The position numbers and the translations under genes were made by a program. A stretch of DNA of 64,000 nucleotides from Io17-Chloro-G2 sp034420695. GTDB lineage: Bacteria > Chloroflexota > Dehalococcoidia > Lucifugimonadales > UBA3495. This document shows positions 33,201 through 41,815 of the stretch, in pieces. How positions within the stretch are numbered: the stretch's first letter is position 1; every line of letters starts with the position of its first letter. Where the stretch lies: positions 37,255 to 101,254 of the forward strand of contig DAOULB010000012.1 of the NCBI GenBank assembly GCA_034420695.1. The letters run 5' to 3'. The notes below the pieces were generated by a model, which saw only the letters and a program-made list of their open reading frames with translations, had not been told where the DNA came from and did not search any database.

Positions 33201-33274
33201 TTGTGGCCTCCTTTAGACCTTGTAATATCCACACTGCCCGATATCGATTCTGCACGGTACGGATGCCCGGGCAA

Positions 33275-33310
33275 ACAAAAAAGCCGCCAGCGCAGTTAAG
33301 CTCGGCGGCT
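33275..33310 (-). terminator. Intrinsic terminator, expression platform of the TPP riboswitch
   Basis: On the minus strand AGCCGCCGAG pairs with CTGGCGGCT and is followed by TTTTTTG (plus strand A-run 33277-33282). It lies between the TPP aptamer and thiC, about 75 bases before the start codon, as in riboswitches that act by transcription termination. Confidence 0.88.
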
Positions 33311-33332
33311 ATAGAAAAACTGATTGCCATAG

Positions 33333-33430
33333 CTCCGATTCCCTACGCTGGAATTACCCAGATCAGGTTCGCAAGGGTCGGCGACAATGCAGGTCGCCCT
33401 CTCAGCCCGGCTCGTCCAAGCTCCCCTACG
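33333..33430 (-). ncRNA. TPP (THI-box) riboswitch
   Basis: Minus-strand sequence shows the conserved THI-box elements in order: GGGGAGC, GGGCTGAGAGGG, ACCCTTGCGAACCTGATC, then TGGGTAATTCCAGCGTAGGG. These are diagnostic for the TPP aptamer. Downstream is an intrinsic terminator and thiC; upstream is a good promoter. Confidence 0.96.
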
Positions 33431-33463
33431 TGCCCACTTTTGTTCATTTATTAAAGTGACTGG

Positions 33464-33492
33464 ATTCTAACGGCATGAACCGCCCAAGTCAA
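33464..33492 (-). promoter_or_regulatory. Sigma70-type promoter for the TPP riboswitch-thiC unit
   Basis: On the minus strand TTGACT (33487-33492, 5 of 6) and TAGAAT (33464-33469, 5 of 6) are spaced by 17 bases. Transcription would begin near 33457, about 27 bases before the riboswitch core. Confidence 0.82.
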
Positions 33493-33712
33493 CACGAACA
33501 AATTTCCGGAGTGTGGCATCAGCCCAATGCAGTCGAGTGGAAACCGGCAAGTCCCAGAGTATGGACAGAGCGCAAACCCTCATTCGTTTACATCCGGCGG
33601 GCGACTTGGTAACCTCCATTGACAAACCAAGCGGGAACCGGCCGCCTAGTCCCAGGGTGCAAAACACTATGCGGCATACCGGCCTTCCCTCAGCCACCTT
33701 CAGGAGGAACCC

Positions 33713-35056
33713 TTGGTCCGTTACCTTCCATACCCTTCCATGGACAAAATGCTGTCTCTCTCCAAGAGGCGGGGCTTCATCTTCCAAGGCAGCGACATCT
33801 ACGGCGGCCTGGGGTCCACCTGGGACTACGGCCCCTTGGGCGTGGAGATCAAGCGCAACGTAAAGGAGGCGTGGTGGCAATCGGTGGTCCGGGAGCGGGA
33901 CGACATGGTGGGCTTGGACGCCGCCATCCTGATGCACCCCCAGGTATGGGTCGCCAGCGGCCACGTGGAGAACTTTTCCGACCCCCTCGTTGAGTGCCGG
34001 GAATGCCACCTGCGCTTCCGTACCGACGACCTGGACTCCGAGACCTGCCCAAGCTGCGGCGGAGAGTTCACCGACCCCCGAACCTTCAACCTGATGTTCA
34101 AGACCTTTGAGGGCCCGGTGGCAGATACGGCCCACGAGGTTTTCCTCCGCCCGGAGACCGCCCAAGGGATCTTTGTCAACTTCAGCAACGTTCTGACCTC
34201 GGCCCGGAAGAAGCTGCCCTTCGGCATCGGCCAGATCGGCAAGTCCTTCCGCAACGAAATAACCCCTGGCAACTTCACCTTCCGCACCCGGGAATTCGAA
34301 CAGATGGAAGTGGAGTTCTTCGTCAAGCCCGGCACCGACGAGGAGTGGCTAAACCGGTGGGTGCAGGAGCGGTTCGACTGGTACATCCGCTACGGCATCC
34401 GCAAGGACAACCTGCGGCTGCGGCGCCACGGCCCAGACGAACTGGCCCACTACGCCAAGGATTGCTACGACATCGAGTACCGCTTCCCCTGGGGCTGGGC
34501 CGAACTGGAAGGCATCGCCGACCGCACCGACTTCGACCTGCGGCAGCATTCCGAGCACAGTGGCAACGACCTGACCTACTTCGACGACGAGACCCAGTCC
34601 CGGTACATTCCCTACGTCATAGAGCCCTCCGGAGGCGTGGACCGGGCCACCCTCGCCTTCTGGCTGGACTCCTACGACGAGGAGCCGGAACCCCCCACAG
34701 GCGGCGGGCAGGCCCGGGAGACGGTCAGGGTAGTACTGCACCTGCACCGGAAGCTGGCCCCGGTGACCGTGGCCGTGCTCCCCCTCAGCCGCAACGAAAG
34801 GCTCGTTCCCACAGCCCGGGAGGTATTCGCCTCCCTGAGCCGCCGCTTCAACACCCAGTACGACGACGCCCAGAGCATCGGCCGCCGCTACCGCCGCCAA
34901 GACGAGATAGGCACACCCTACTGCGTAACCGTGGACTTCGACACCCTGGAAGACCGGTGCGTGACCATCAGGGACCGGGACACCATGCACCAAGCCCGGC
35001 TGCCCATTTCCGAACTGGCTGCTGTCCTGCAAGACAAGCTGGAGCATGGCTGGTAG
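33713..35056 (+). CDS. glyS: Glycyl-tRNA synthetase, class II dimeric type
   Basis: Charges tRNA-Gly. The 447-aa product is the eukaryotic/archaeal-like alpha2 form. It has GGLGSTWDYGPLGVEIKRNV near the start, a zinc ribbon (CRECHLRF...CPSCGGEF) and motif 2 (GKSFRNEITPGNFTFRTREF). The LEGIADRTDFDL signature and a C-terminal anticodon-binding domain (APVTVAVLPLSRNERLVPTA) follow. I chose the TTG at 33713 because AGGAGG ends 5 bases before it; the ATG at 33740 aligns well with the family but lacks a ribosome-binding site. Confidence 0.95.
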   Translation: MVRYLPYPSMDKMLSLSKRRGFIFQGSDIYGGLGSTWDYGPLGVEIKRNVKEAWWQSVVRERDDMVGLDAAILMHPQVWVASGHVENFSDPLVECRECHLRFRTDDLDSETCPSCGGEFTDPRTFNLMFKTFEGPVADTAHEVFLRPETAQGIFVNFSNVLTSARKKLPFGIGQIGKSFRNEITPGNFTFRTREFEQMEVEFFVKPGTDEEWLNRWVQERFDWYIRYGIRKDNLRLRRHGPDELAHYAKDCYDIEYRFPWGWAELEGIADRTDFDLRQHSEHSGNDLTYFDDETQSRYIPYVIEPSGGVDRATLAFWLDSYDEEPEPPTGGGQARETVRVVLHLHRKLAPVTVAVLPLSRNERLVPTAREVFASLSRRFNTQYDDAQSIGRRYRRQDEIGTPYCVTVDFDTLEDRCVTIRDRDTMHQARLPISELAAVLQDKLEHGW

Positions 35057-35115
35057 CCAAGACGGCCCAAAGGCGTGTTCCTCCTAGGCCTGTTTCTCGG
35101 GAAAGGGGTGCGGAG

Positions 35116-35907
35116 ATGGCGCGGACACCAGGCAACTACGTAGCGGCAACAATCAGGCGGGGGCTGTTCACTCGCATCGTGGGCCGCCGCGTGCTCTACC
35201 ACCACACCCTTGGCTCCACCATGGACGAAGCCTCCCGGCTGGCGGTGGAGGGAACCACCGAGGGCACGGTGGTGGTCGCGGAGACCCAGCGTAGCGGGCG
35301 GGGACGCTTCGGACGGAACTGGGTTTCTCCCGAAGGCAACATCCTCTTTTCCGTCGTCTTCAGGCCGTCACTGGAAAACCTGCCCCTGCTGAGCATCATG
35401 GGAGGCCTGGCCACCGCCCAAGCCGTCCGCAAGACCACCGGGCTTCACCCCCGCATCAAGTGGCCCAACGACGTGGTGCTGGAAGGAATGAAGACCGCCG
35501 GGGTGCTGGCGGAAAGCGTCGTTGAGGGCGGTAACGTATGCTATGCTGTCCTGGGCATCGGGTTGAACGTGGCCTTGGACCCGGAACAGAGCGAAGAGAC
35601 CTCCGGCTTGGCCACCAGCCTGGAGAAAGCAACTGGGAGGACTTGGCCCAGGGAGGTCCTGCTGGGACAGTTGCTCACCGACCTGGACTCCCTCTATTTG
35701 AAGCTGCGGCAGGGCCAGTCGCCGTTGGCGCCCTGGCGGGAACTGCTGGATACCATCGGGCAGCGGGTCCGCGTGACTTGGAAGAGCGGTTTCGACCCCC
35801 GCACCGGCATCGCCGAAGACGTTGACGATGCCGGGAACCTGCTGCTCCGGCTGGACGACGGCAGCTTGGTCACCGTGACCGCCGGGGACGTGACCCTGGC
35901 CCAGTAA
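35116..35907 (+). CDS. birA: Biotin--[acetyl-CoA-carboxylase] ligase, no HTH domain
   Basis: Attaches biotin to acyl-CoA carboxylases. The 263-aa product is a group I ligase: it begins directly with the catalytic domain (YHHTLGSTMDEASRLAVEG). It has the GRGRFGRNWVSPEGN biotinyl-AMP loop, KWPNDVVLEGMKTAGVLAES and a C-terminal SH3-like domain. No DNA-binding N terminus is present, so it should not act as a repressor. The ATG at 35116 follows a GGAAAGGGG-type site. Located 59 bases after glyS. Confidence 0.95.
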   Translation: MARTPGNYVAATIRRGLFTRIVGRRVLYHHTLGSTMDEASRLAVEGTTEGTVVVAETQRSGRGRFGRNWVSPEGNILFSVVFRPSLENLPLLSIMGGLATAQAVRKTTGLHPRIKWPNDVVLEGMKTAGVLAESVVEGGNVCYAVLGIGLNVALDPEQSEETSGLATSLEKATGRTWPREVLLGQLLTDLDSLYLKLRQGQSPLAPWRELLDTIGQRVRVTWKSGFDPRTGIAEDVDDAGNLLLRLDDGSLVTVTAGDVTLAQ

Positions 35908-36037
35908 ACGACAATCCGGTAAGCGATTTTCATAAACGGTTGAGGTGGGAGTTAGTTCCCGGTCTCCATCCTGCTGGGCTCCCTCAGAGTCCCGGGGCGG
36001 AATCCGGCAACGCCAACCTTGTACCTTGGAAAAAGAG

Positions 36038-36847
36038 ATGCTGGAAAGCCTTGGCATGGAGAATAAGGTGGTAGTGGTCACCGGGGGCGGCACCGGGCTC
36101 GGTTTGGCCATGGTCAGGGCCCTTGCCCGGGCTGGCGCCGACATCTGCGTCGCCGGGCGGCGGCAGGCGCCCATCGACGACGCAGCCTCCGAGGTGCAGG
36201 CTTTGGGCCGCAATGCGATGGCGATGTCCACCGACGTGACCCGGTCCGAACAAGTTGACCGCTTGATCGAGGCCACCGTGGAGAAGCTGGGCAAGATCGA
36301 CGTGCTCATCAACAATGCCGGCGCCGTGCAGGAGAACGTACGCAAGCCCCTGTGGGAGATCAGCGACGACGAGTGGCATTCGGAAATGAACGTCAGCCTC
36401 ACAGGGGCGTTCTACTGCGCCAGGGCTGCCTCCCGCCCTATGTCTGAGCAGGGCAGGGGCAAGATAATCAACGTTGCCTCCGGGTTCGGCCTCCGCGGCG
36501 GGCGGGACATCTACATGTACTGCTGCAGCAAGGGAGGGATGATCCAACTGACCCGTGTGCTGTCGTTCAACCTGGCCCGCTACGGCATAACCGCCAATAC
36601 CCTGGTGCCCGGCTACATCCCTACCCAGAGCGCTGACGAGTCGATGGGCAACACCGTGCCCCGGGACGGGGCCCTGCTGCCCATCGGTAAGCTGGGCAAA
36701 CCCGAGGACGTGGGGCCCTTGGCGGTGTTCTTGGCATCGGAGGCGTCGGACTACATGACCGGGGAAATGTTCATCGCCGACGGCGGCGGGTTGGCCGGAG
36801 GCATAGCCCCCACCGGCCACGCCCCGGTAATCCCCTTGGAGGCCTAG
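36038..36847 (+). CDS. Short-chain dehydrogenase/reductase (catalytically intact)
   Basis: NAD(P)-dependent oxidoreductase of the classical SDR family, substrate unknown. The 269-aa product has the nucleotide-binding TGGGTGLG, an Asn-Asn-Ala-Gly motif (VLINNAGAV), the catalytic Ser in INVASGFG and the YCCSK Tyr-Lys pair. GITANTLVPGYIPT and a C-terminal MTGEMFIADGG follow. I chose the ATG at 36038 (GGAAAAAGAG upstream); an ATG at 36056 is also possible. It is followed 3 bases later by a second SDR lacking the catalytic residues. Confidence 0.9.
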   Translation: MLESLGMENKVVVVTGGGTGLGLAMVRALARAGADICVAGRRQAPIDDAASEVQALGRNAMAMSTDVTRSEQVDRLIEATVEKLGKIDVLINNAGAVQENVRKPLWEISDDEWHSEMNVSLTGAFYCARAASRPMSEQGRGKIINVASGFGLRGGRDIYMYCCSKGGMIQLTRVLSFNLARYGITANTLVPGYIPTQSADESMGNTVPRDGALLPIGKLGKPEDVGPLAVFLASEASDYMTGEMFIADGGGLAGGIAPTGHAPVIPLEA

Positions 36848-36850
36848 CCG

Positions 36851-37630
36851 TTGCCAGTATTGCCCGAATTCAGCCTTGCCGGCCGTGTGGCCGTGCTTTC
36901 CGCCACCGGAGGCGACCAAGCCCCCTTACTGGCCCAGTGCCTGGCCGAAGCCGGGGCGTCTGTCTTTGCCATTGCACGACGGCCGGAACTCCTTGACCAA
37001 GTGTTGGAAGCTTTGGCCGTCCATTCCGGCGGCAATGCAGCCAACGGCGGACACGGCGGGGCCGTTGCCTCCCTGTCAGACCCCGTCGAAGTGCGACGGG
37101 CCATGGCCGAGTTTGACGCAGCCTTCGGCCGGGTTGACATCCTGGTGAACGACGCCCGGGGCATGCTGGCCAAGCCCTTCACCGATATCTCCCCGGAGGA
37201 ATGGGACGAGGTGCTCTCCCGGAACGCCAAGGCCACCTTCCTGCTCTGCCAGGCCGTTGGGCCCCGCATGATCGAACGGGGCTACGGGCGCATCGTCAAC
37301 CTCATCTCGGTGCTGGCCGAGCGGGGCATGATCAACGGTTCCGCCTTTGCGGCCAGCCAAGCCGCCCTGCTGTCTCTCACCCGGTCGATGGCCGTGGAAT
37401 GGGGCCGCCACAACATCCGGGTCAATGCCTTGGGCGCAGGCTGGTTTACCAACGAAGACCTCTCCCTGGAAGAGCAGCAGCGGGAGCTACTGGTGCGTTA
37501 TACCCCGCTGCGGCGCAAAGGTCACCCAAGGGACATCGGCCCACTGCTGGTCTATCTCTGCTCCGAGTCCTGCGACTACTCCACCGGCCAGCCCGTCTAC
37601 GTAGACGGCGGCCTCAACGCCCATCCCTGA
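36851..37630 (+). CDS. Degenerate short-chain dehydrogenase-like protein (probable pseudoenzyme)
   Basis: The 259-aa product has the full SDR fold pattern (VDILVNDARGMLAK, GRIVNLISVL, HNIRVNALGAGWFT, STGQPVYVDGG). The YxxxK catalytic motif is FAASQ, so both Tyr and Lys are lost. The dinucleotide loop reads ATGGDQAP rather than TGxxxGxG, and NNAG is NDAR. The frame is intact and codon use is like the neighbours, so it is not decaying in an obvious way. It starts with TTG 3 bases after the active SDR and may form a heteromeric complex with it. Confidence 0.85.
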   Translation: MPVLPEFSLAGRVAVLSATGGDQAPLLAQCLAEAGASVFAIARRPELLDQVLEALAVHSGGNAANGGHGGAVASLSDPVEVRRAMAEFDAAFGRVDILVNDARGMLAKPFTDISPEEWDEVLSRNAKATFLLCQAVGPRMIERGYGRIVNLISVLAERGMINGSAFAASQAALLSLTRSMAVEWGRHNIRVNALGAGWFTNEDLSLEEQQRELLVRYTPLRRKGHPRDIGPLLVYLCSESCDYSTGQPVYVDGGLNAHP

Positions 37631-37667
37631 GAAACCGCCAGCCAGCGTCACGTATGTCACACGCCGG

Positions 37668-37697
37668 TTGACATAGGTCTTTGTTCATAGATAGACT
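37668..37697 (+). promoter_or_regulatory. Sigma70-like promoter for the coiled-coil gene
   Basis: TTGACA (37668-37673, perfect) is followed by an 18-base spacer and TAGACT (37692-37697, 4 of 6). The GTG start of the coiled-coil gene lies 36 bases further downstream. Confidence 0.6.
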
Positions 37698-37732
37698 CTC
37701 CGTGCTGGTACGTTTGAGTTAGAAGGCAATCC

Positions 37733-38437
37733 GTGACAACTGCAGAAGGCCAAATGCCCGTCACCCGGGCAGAGTTCCGGGAGGATATGCAACTCCTCCG
37801 GTCAGAATTGCAATTGTCTCGAGCAGAGGTCCGGGAAGATATGCAACTTCTCCGGACGGAAGTCCGGGAAGAAGTACAACTAGTCCGATCGGAACTGCAA
37901 CAGTACCGGGCGGAGTCCCGTGAGGGACTGCAACTGGTCCGGGACGAAGTGCAACAGTACCGGGCGGAGTTCCGCGAGGGACTGCAACAGTACAGGACGG
38001 AGTCTCACGAAGGATTGCAACTGGCCCTGGAAGAGTCCCGCGAAGGACTTCGACTAGTCCGGGAGGAGTCCAACAAGGGACTGCAACTGGCCCGGGAGGA
38101 GTCCAACAAGGGACTGCAACTGGTCCGGGAGGAGTCCAACAAGGGACTGCAACTGGCCCTGGAAGAGTCCCGCGAAGGACTTCGACTAGTCCGGGAGGAA
38201 TCCAACAAGGGACTGCAACTGGCCCGGGAGGAAATGCAACAATACCGTGCTGACTCCCGCGAAGACGCCCAGCAGTTAAGGGAGGATTTCTACCGCCACT
38301 TTGAGCACTTCGCCGCCAAGGCTGACGTCTATCAACAGGAGTCTAGGATAATCAAGTGGATAGTTGGGACGTTTATTGGTGGTATGGCGATAACCGCCAC
38401 CATCGGAACCCTCTTGGCCCACTTTTTGGGTGGCTGA
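37733..38437 (+). CDS. Membrane-anchored hendecad-repeat coiled-coil protein
   Basis: The 234-aa product has no recognised enzymatic domain. Residues about 10-185 are built from 11-residue units of the type REESNKGLQLA or RAEFREGLQQY, about 15 copies. At DNA level the units at about 38041-38240 are nearly identical 33-base repeats, suggesting recent expansion. Hendecads favour long, nearly straight coiled coils. A C-terminal hydrophobic stretch (IVGTFIGGMAITATIGTLLA, about 208-229) should anchor it in the membrane with the coil in the cytoplasm. It resembles DUF1640-style proteins in layout. GTG start at 37733. Confidence 0.8.
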   Translation: MTTAEGQMPVTRAEFREDMQLLRSELQLSRAEVREDMQLLRTEVREEVQLVRSELQQYRAESREGLQLVRDEVQQYRAEFREGLQQYRTESHEGLQLALEESREGLRLVREESNKGLQLAREESNKGLQLVREESNKGLQLALEESREGLRLVREESNKGLQLAREEMQQYRADSREDAQQLREDFYRHFEHFAAKADVYQQESRIIKWIVGTFIGGMAITATIGTLLAHFLGG

Positions 38438-38559
38438 CTCGCTCAACTCGGACAGGATTGCTGCTAACTACAATTCTTAATCCCTCAGCGTAGAAGCCGT
38501 TGCGATTCTCCCCAATTCCGCCCCTCCTCGGCGCCCCTGGTTTCGGTGACAGCCGCTAG

Positions 38560-38588
38560 TTGAATCCCGTCCTCTATCCCCTTACGAT
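38560..38588 (+). promoter_or_regulatory. Putative promoter giving a leaderless methyltransferase mRNA
   Basis: TTGAAT (38560-38565) and TACGAT (38583-38588) are spaced by 17 bases, 4 of 6 matches each. The methyltransferase ATG begins 7 bases after the -10 box, so transcription would start at or next to the A of the start codon. No ribosome-binding site is visible, which fits a leaderless transcript. Confidence 0.5.
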
Positions 38589-38594
38589 TGTCCC

Positions 38595-41500
38595 ATGCCC
38601 GGCCCGACCCACGAACAGACTCTGAACGTCGCCCTGGGCGAGGTGCTCCACGGCCTGCGCCGCAGTTGGAACGCCCGCGCCGAGCAGACCGGCTCCATCC
38701 TCCAAGGCGGCGGCCGGCCCGACATCCTCGTCGAGGACGCCAGCGGCTGGCCCGTGGTCGTCGAGGCGGAACGAGCCAGCCACGCCAGCGCCGAACAGGA
38801 CGCCACCGCCCGCTTGGGCCGCGTCGTCGCCGAAAGCGGCCGCACCATTGAAACAGCCGTAGCCCTGGTTTATCCCGACGAGTTGACCTACCTCGACGGT
38901 CGAAGACTGCGCACCGCCATACGCCGCACCGGCTCCTTTGAATACGCCCTCTACACCCGCCAACCAAGCGGGCCGCCGGAGCGCCTGCCGGAAAGCGGAT
39001 GGATTCAAGGCAGCGTCCGCGACCTTGCCATGCTGGTGCACCGTGCCGCCGCTCCCGCTCCCCGAGTCAATGCCCTGGCCGAGCGGTTCGAGACCGGCGT
39101 GGCCCAGGCCGCCAACGAACTCACCCGCATGCACCCTCGCGGCTCGCCCCTGGGTGACCATATTGCCGCGGTCCTGGGACAAGACGACGACTTGGAAGGC
39201 CAGACCCGGCGCATGGCCATGACGGTGATAACCAACGCCCTCATCTTCCACGAGTCCCTCGCCCAAGCAGATTTCGTAGTGCCAGGGCCCGGCGGCGAAG
39301 CTGTTGGCATTCGTCCCCCGTCCTTCTTCCGGGAGGACGGTCTTTTCGCCCCGGACGAATTATGTGACGAATGGCAGCGCATCCTGACCGTCAACTATTG
39401 GCCCATCTTCTGGTCCGCCAAGCAGATATTGGGCCAGATGCCTATGGAGACCGGTAACCGGGTCCTGCAACTGCTATGGCCCACTGCCCGCCACTTGGTT
39501 CTTGGCGGAGTTACCCAGTCCCACGACCTGACCGGCATTGTATTTCAGAAACTAATAGCCGACCGTAAGTTCCTGGCCACCTACTTCACCCGCCCAGAGG
39601 CTGCCGCCCTCCTCGCCGGGCTGGCCCTGCCCGCCAACCGCCCGCCCTCCGGCGCCGACTGGGGTGACGCCGACACCATCGCCAGCCTCCAGGTTGGCGA
39701 CTTCGCCTGCGGCACCGGCACCCTCCTCTCCGCCGCCTACCAGCGCCTCTCCCTGCTCCATGAGCTCCACGGCGGCAACCCCCGGGAGCTCCACGGCCCC
39801 ATGATGAAGCACGGCTTGGTAGGGCTCGACGTGGTCAACATCGCCGTCCACCTGACCGCCGCCATGCTGGCCGGCAGCCATCCCGATACCCCCTTCGATG
39901 GCGAATGTCTCCTCACCATGCCCTACGGCAACCGGTATCTCCGCCCCGCCGGCAACGGCAACGGGAAGGGCAAGGGCAACGGCAAGCCCAGGGAAGCCGT
40001 GACCGTCGGTTCCCTGGACCTGCTGGCCGAGAGCGTACAGCCGGGCCTCCTCGGCGAGGCCGCTGCCGTAACCTCCGGCGGACGCCGGCCCGAAGAGGTC
40101 CGGGACCTGGTATCCCGCGTCGGCCACGGCAAGTTCGACCTCGTGATAATGAACCCGCCCTTTACCCGCCCAACCAATCACGAAGCAGGCCATGCCGATG
40201 TCCCTATCCCTGCCTATGCCGCCTTCGAGACCACCCCCGAAGTGCAAGCCACCATGTCCCAGACCGTTCAGCGTCTGACCTTGGACGCTCCTTCCAACGA
40301 CAACGCCGGGTTGGCTTCCCATTTCGTCGAGTTGGCACACCGGAAGATGCGTCACGACGGCGCTATGGCCTTTGTCCTTCCTCTGAGCGCCCTCAGCGGG
40401 GCCGCGTGGGACACCGTCCGCAGTAGATTGCGCCGAGAGTATTCGGAAATCATCGTCGTTACCATAGCTGGTGCTGGCGACTACGAGGCATCCTTCTCCG
40501 CCAACACCGGCATGGCGGAATGCCTGTTGGTTGCCCGGAAGGGCAACGCCAACAACCAGGCCGGCAGCGACCCACAGGCGATTTTTGCCGTCCTCGACAA
40601 GTTCCCTGCCACAGCCAACGAAGCCGACCTTCTGGCGGGCCAAATTCTCGAATTAGGCCTGGCCAGCCGGGGGCGCGCTTCGGACCCGTCAGGCTCCCAG
40701 TCCCTCTTGCGGCTAGGCGACTCCTCCTATGGGAGGCTATGGCGTTCACCTTTGCCGGAATCTGGCCCTTGGCCCATCGTGGGCTTGTCCGACGCCGAGT
40801 TGGTCCAGTCCGCCGCTTCTCTGGCCAATGGCGAACTCCTCCAAGTGGGACAGCCCCGTGCCCAGCCTATCAATGTGCCCATTGCGCCAATTCGAGAAAT
40901 GGCCGGACGTGGGCTAGTTGACCGGGACATCGACGGAGATGCTTACGATGGCACGCCTCGCGGTCCTTTTCTCAGGATTCAGCCACCTGTGACGCCATAT
41001 CCGACCTATCCCATGCTCTGGTCTCACGCTGCTAAACGAGAGAGGAAGCTGGCCGTGGAGCCCGATGCTGAAGGCGAGATTAAACCTGGGATGGAGGCAA
41101 GGGCAGAGCAAATCTGGGCCACTGCCACCCGCGCGCACTACAACCGCGACCTCCGCTTCAATTCCCAGTCCCTCATCCTTGCCATGACCGAGCGGCCCTG
41201 TCTGGGTGGCAGGGCCTGGCCTTCGGTAATATTCGAGGACCGGGAGCATGAGTACGCCTTCGCCTTGTGGTGCAACTCCACCCTGGGCCTGCTGGTCCAC
41301 TGGTGGTCGTCCAACAAGACCCAGTCGGGCCGGGGCACCACCACCGTCACCGCCATCCCCAATATCCCGTCCTTGGACACCCGCGCCCTGACCGCCGAGC
41401 AGCACGCCGCCGCCAAGGCCGCGTTCGATGCCATGCGTGAGCTTCGCTTCCTGCCCTTCGACCAGATAGACGAGGACCCCGCACGGGCCGAGCTTGACCG

Positions 41501-41699
41501 CCGGCTGCTGGTGGACGTCCTCGGCCTGCCGGAATCCCTGTGCGCCGAAGGCGGACCCATCGACCTGCTGCGCCGCAAACTGGCCCGGGAGCCCCAAGTC
41601 CACGGAGGCAAGAAGAGCCGCGTTGTCTTCTCGACAACCCGCGACGCCCAGGACAACATCACCGTCACTGAACACGCCGCCAGGCGCAACGACCGCTAG
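38595..41699 (+). CDS. Large N6-adenine DNA methyltransferase, type IIG-like
   Basis: Predicted to methylate adenine in DNA, possibly with restriction activity. The 1034-aa product has a gamma-type N6 methylase core: motif I (FACGTGTLLSAAYQRL, about residue 375) and motif IV (LVIMNPPFTRP, about residue 515). An ATYFTRPEAAALLAGL helical segment precedes the core. The N-terminal region (GRPDILVEDASGWPVVVEAE, about 40-59) resembles a PD-(D/E)xK nuclease core with an atypical last residue. The C-terminal third may be a target-recognition domain. No specificity or nuclease gene is adjacent, so it is either self-contained or an orphan methylase. Confidence 0.82.
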   Translation: MPGPTHEQTLNVALGEVLHGLRRSWNARAEQTGSILQGGGRPDILVEDASGWPVVVEAERASHASAEQDATARLGRVVAESGRTIETAVALVYPDELTYLDGRRLRTAIRRTGSFEYALYTRQPSGPPERLPESGWIQGSVRDLAMLVHRAAAPAPRVNALAERFETGVAQAANELTRMHPRGSPLGDHIAAVLGQDDDLEGQTRRMAMTVITNALIFHESLAQADFVVPGPGGEAVGIRPPSFFREDGLFAPDELCDEWQRILTVNYWPIFWSAKQILGQMPMETGNRVLQLLWPTARHLVLGGVTQSHDLTGIVFQKLIADRKFLATYFTRPEAAALLAGLALPANRPPSGADWGDADTIASLQVGDFACGTGTLLSAAYQRLSLLHELHGGNPRELHGPMMKHGLVGLDVVNIAVHLTAAMLAGSHPDTPFDGECLLTMPYGNRYLRPAGNGNGKGKGNGKPREAVTVGSLDLLAESVQPGLLGEAAAVTSGGRRPEEVRDLVSRVGHGKFDLVIMNPPFTRPTNHEAGHADVPIPAYAAFETTPEVQATMSQTVQRLTLDAPSNDNAGLASHFVELAHRKMRHDGAMAFVLPLSALSGAAWDTVRSRLRREYSEIIVVTIAGAGDYEASFSANTGMAECLLVARKGNANNQAGSDPQAIFAVLDKFPATANEADLLAGQILELGLASRGRASDPSGSQSLLRLGDSSYGRLWRSPLPESGPWPIVGLSDAELVQSAASLANGELLQVGQPRAQPINVPIAPIREMAGRGLVDRDIDGDAYDGTPRGPFLRIQPPVTPYPTYPMLWSHAAKRERKLAVEPDAEGEIKPGMEARAEQIWATATRAHYNRDLRFNSQSLILAMTERPCLGGRAWPSVIFEDREHEYAFALWCNSTLGLLVHWWSSNKTQSGRGTTTVTAIPNIPSLDTRALTAEQHAAAKAAFDAMRELRFLPFDQIDEDPARAELDRRLLVDVLGLPESLCAEGGPIDLLRRKLAREPQVHGGKKSRVVFSTTRDAQDNITVTEHAARRNDR

Positions 41700-41815
41700 T
41701 AATCCCTGCGTCCATCACCTGCCAATTAACTACTACCCTGCACAAGGCTATACTGGTCACATTGCTACCCCGTGTCATGGAGTGGGTAATAACCAGGCTC
41801 AGCAAAGAGGCGAAT

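Noticed and set aside
34345..35907. 520-codon open frame covering the end of glyS and all of birA
   Set aside because: Its first about 257 codons are out of frame with glyS and give Arg/Pro-rich nonsense. The real gene is birA from ATG 35116 with a ribosome-binding site.
38041..38240. CRISPR-like 33-bp direct repeats
   Set aside because: They are in-frame coding repeats of an 11-residue coiled-coil unit with no spacers.
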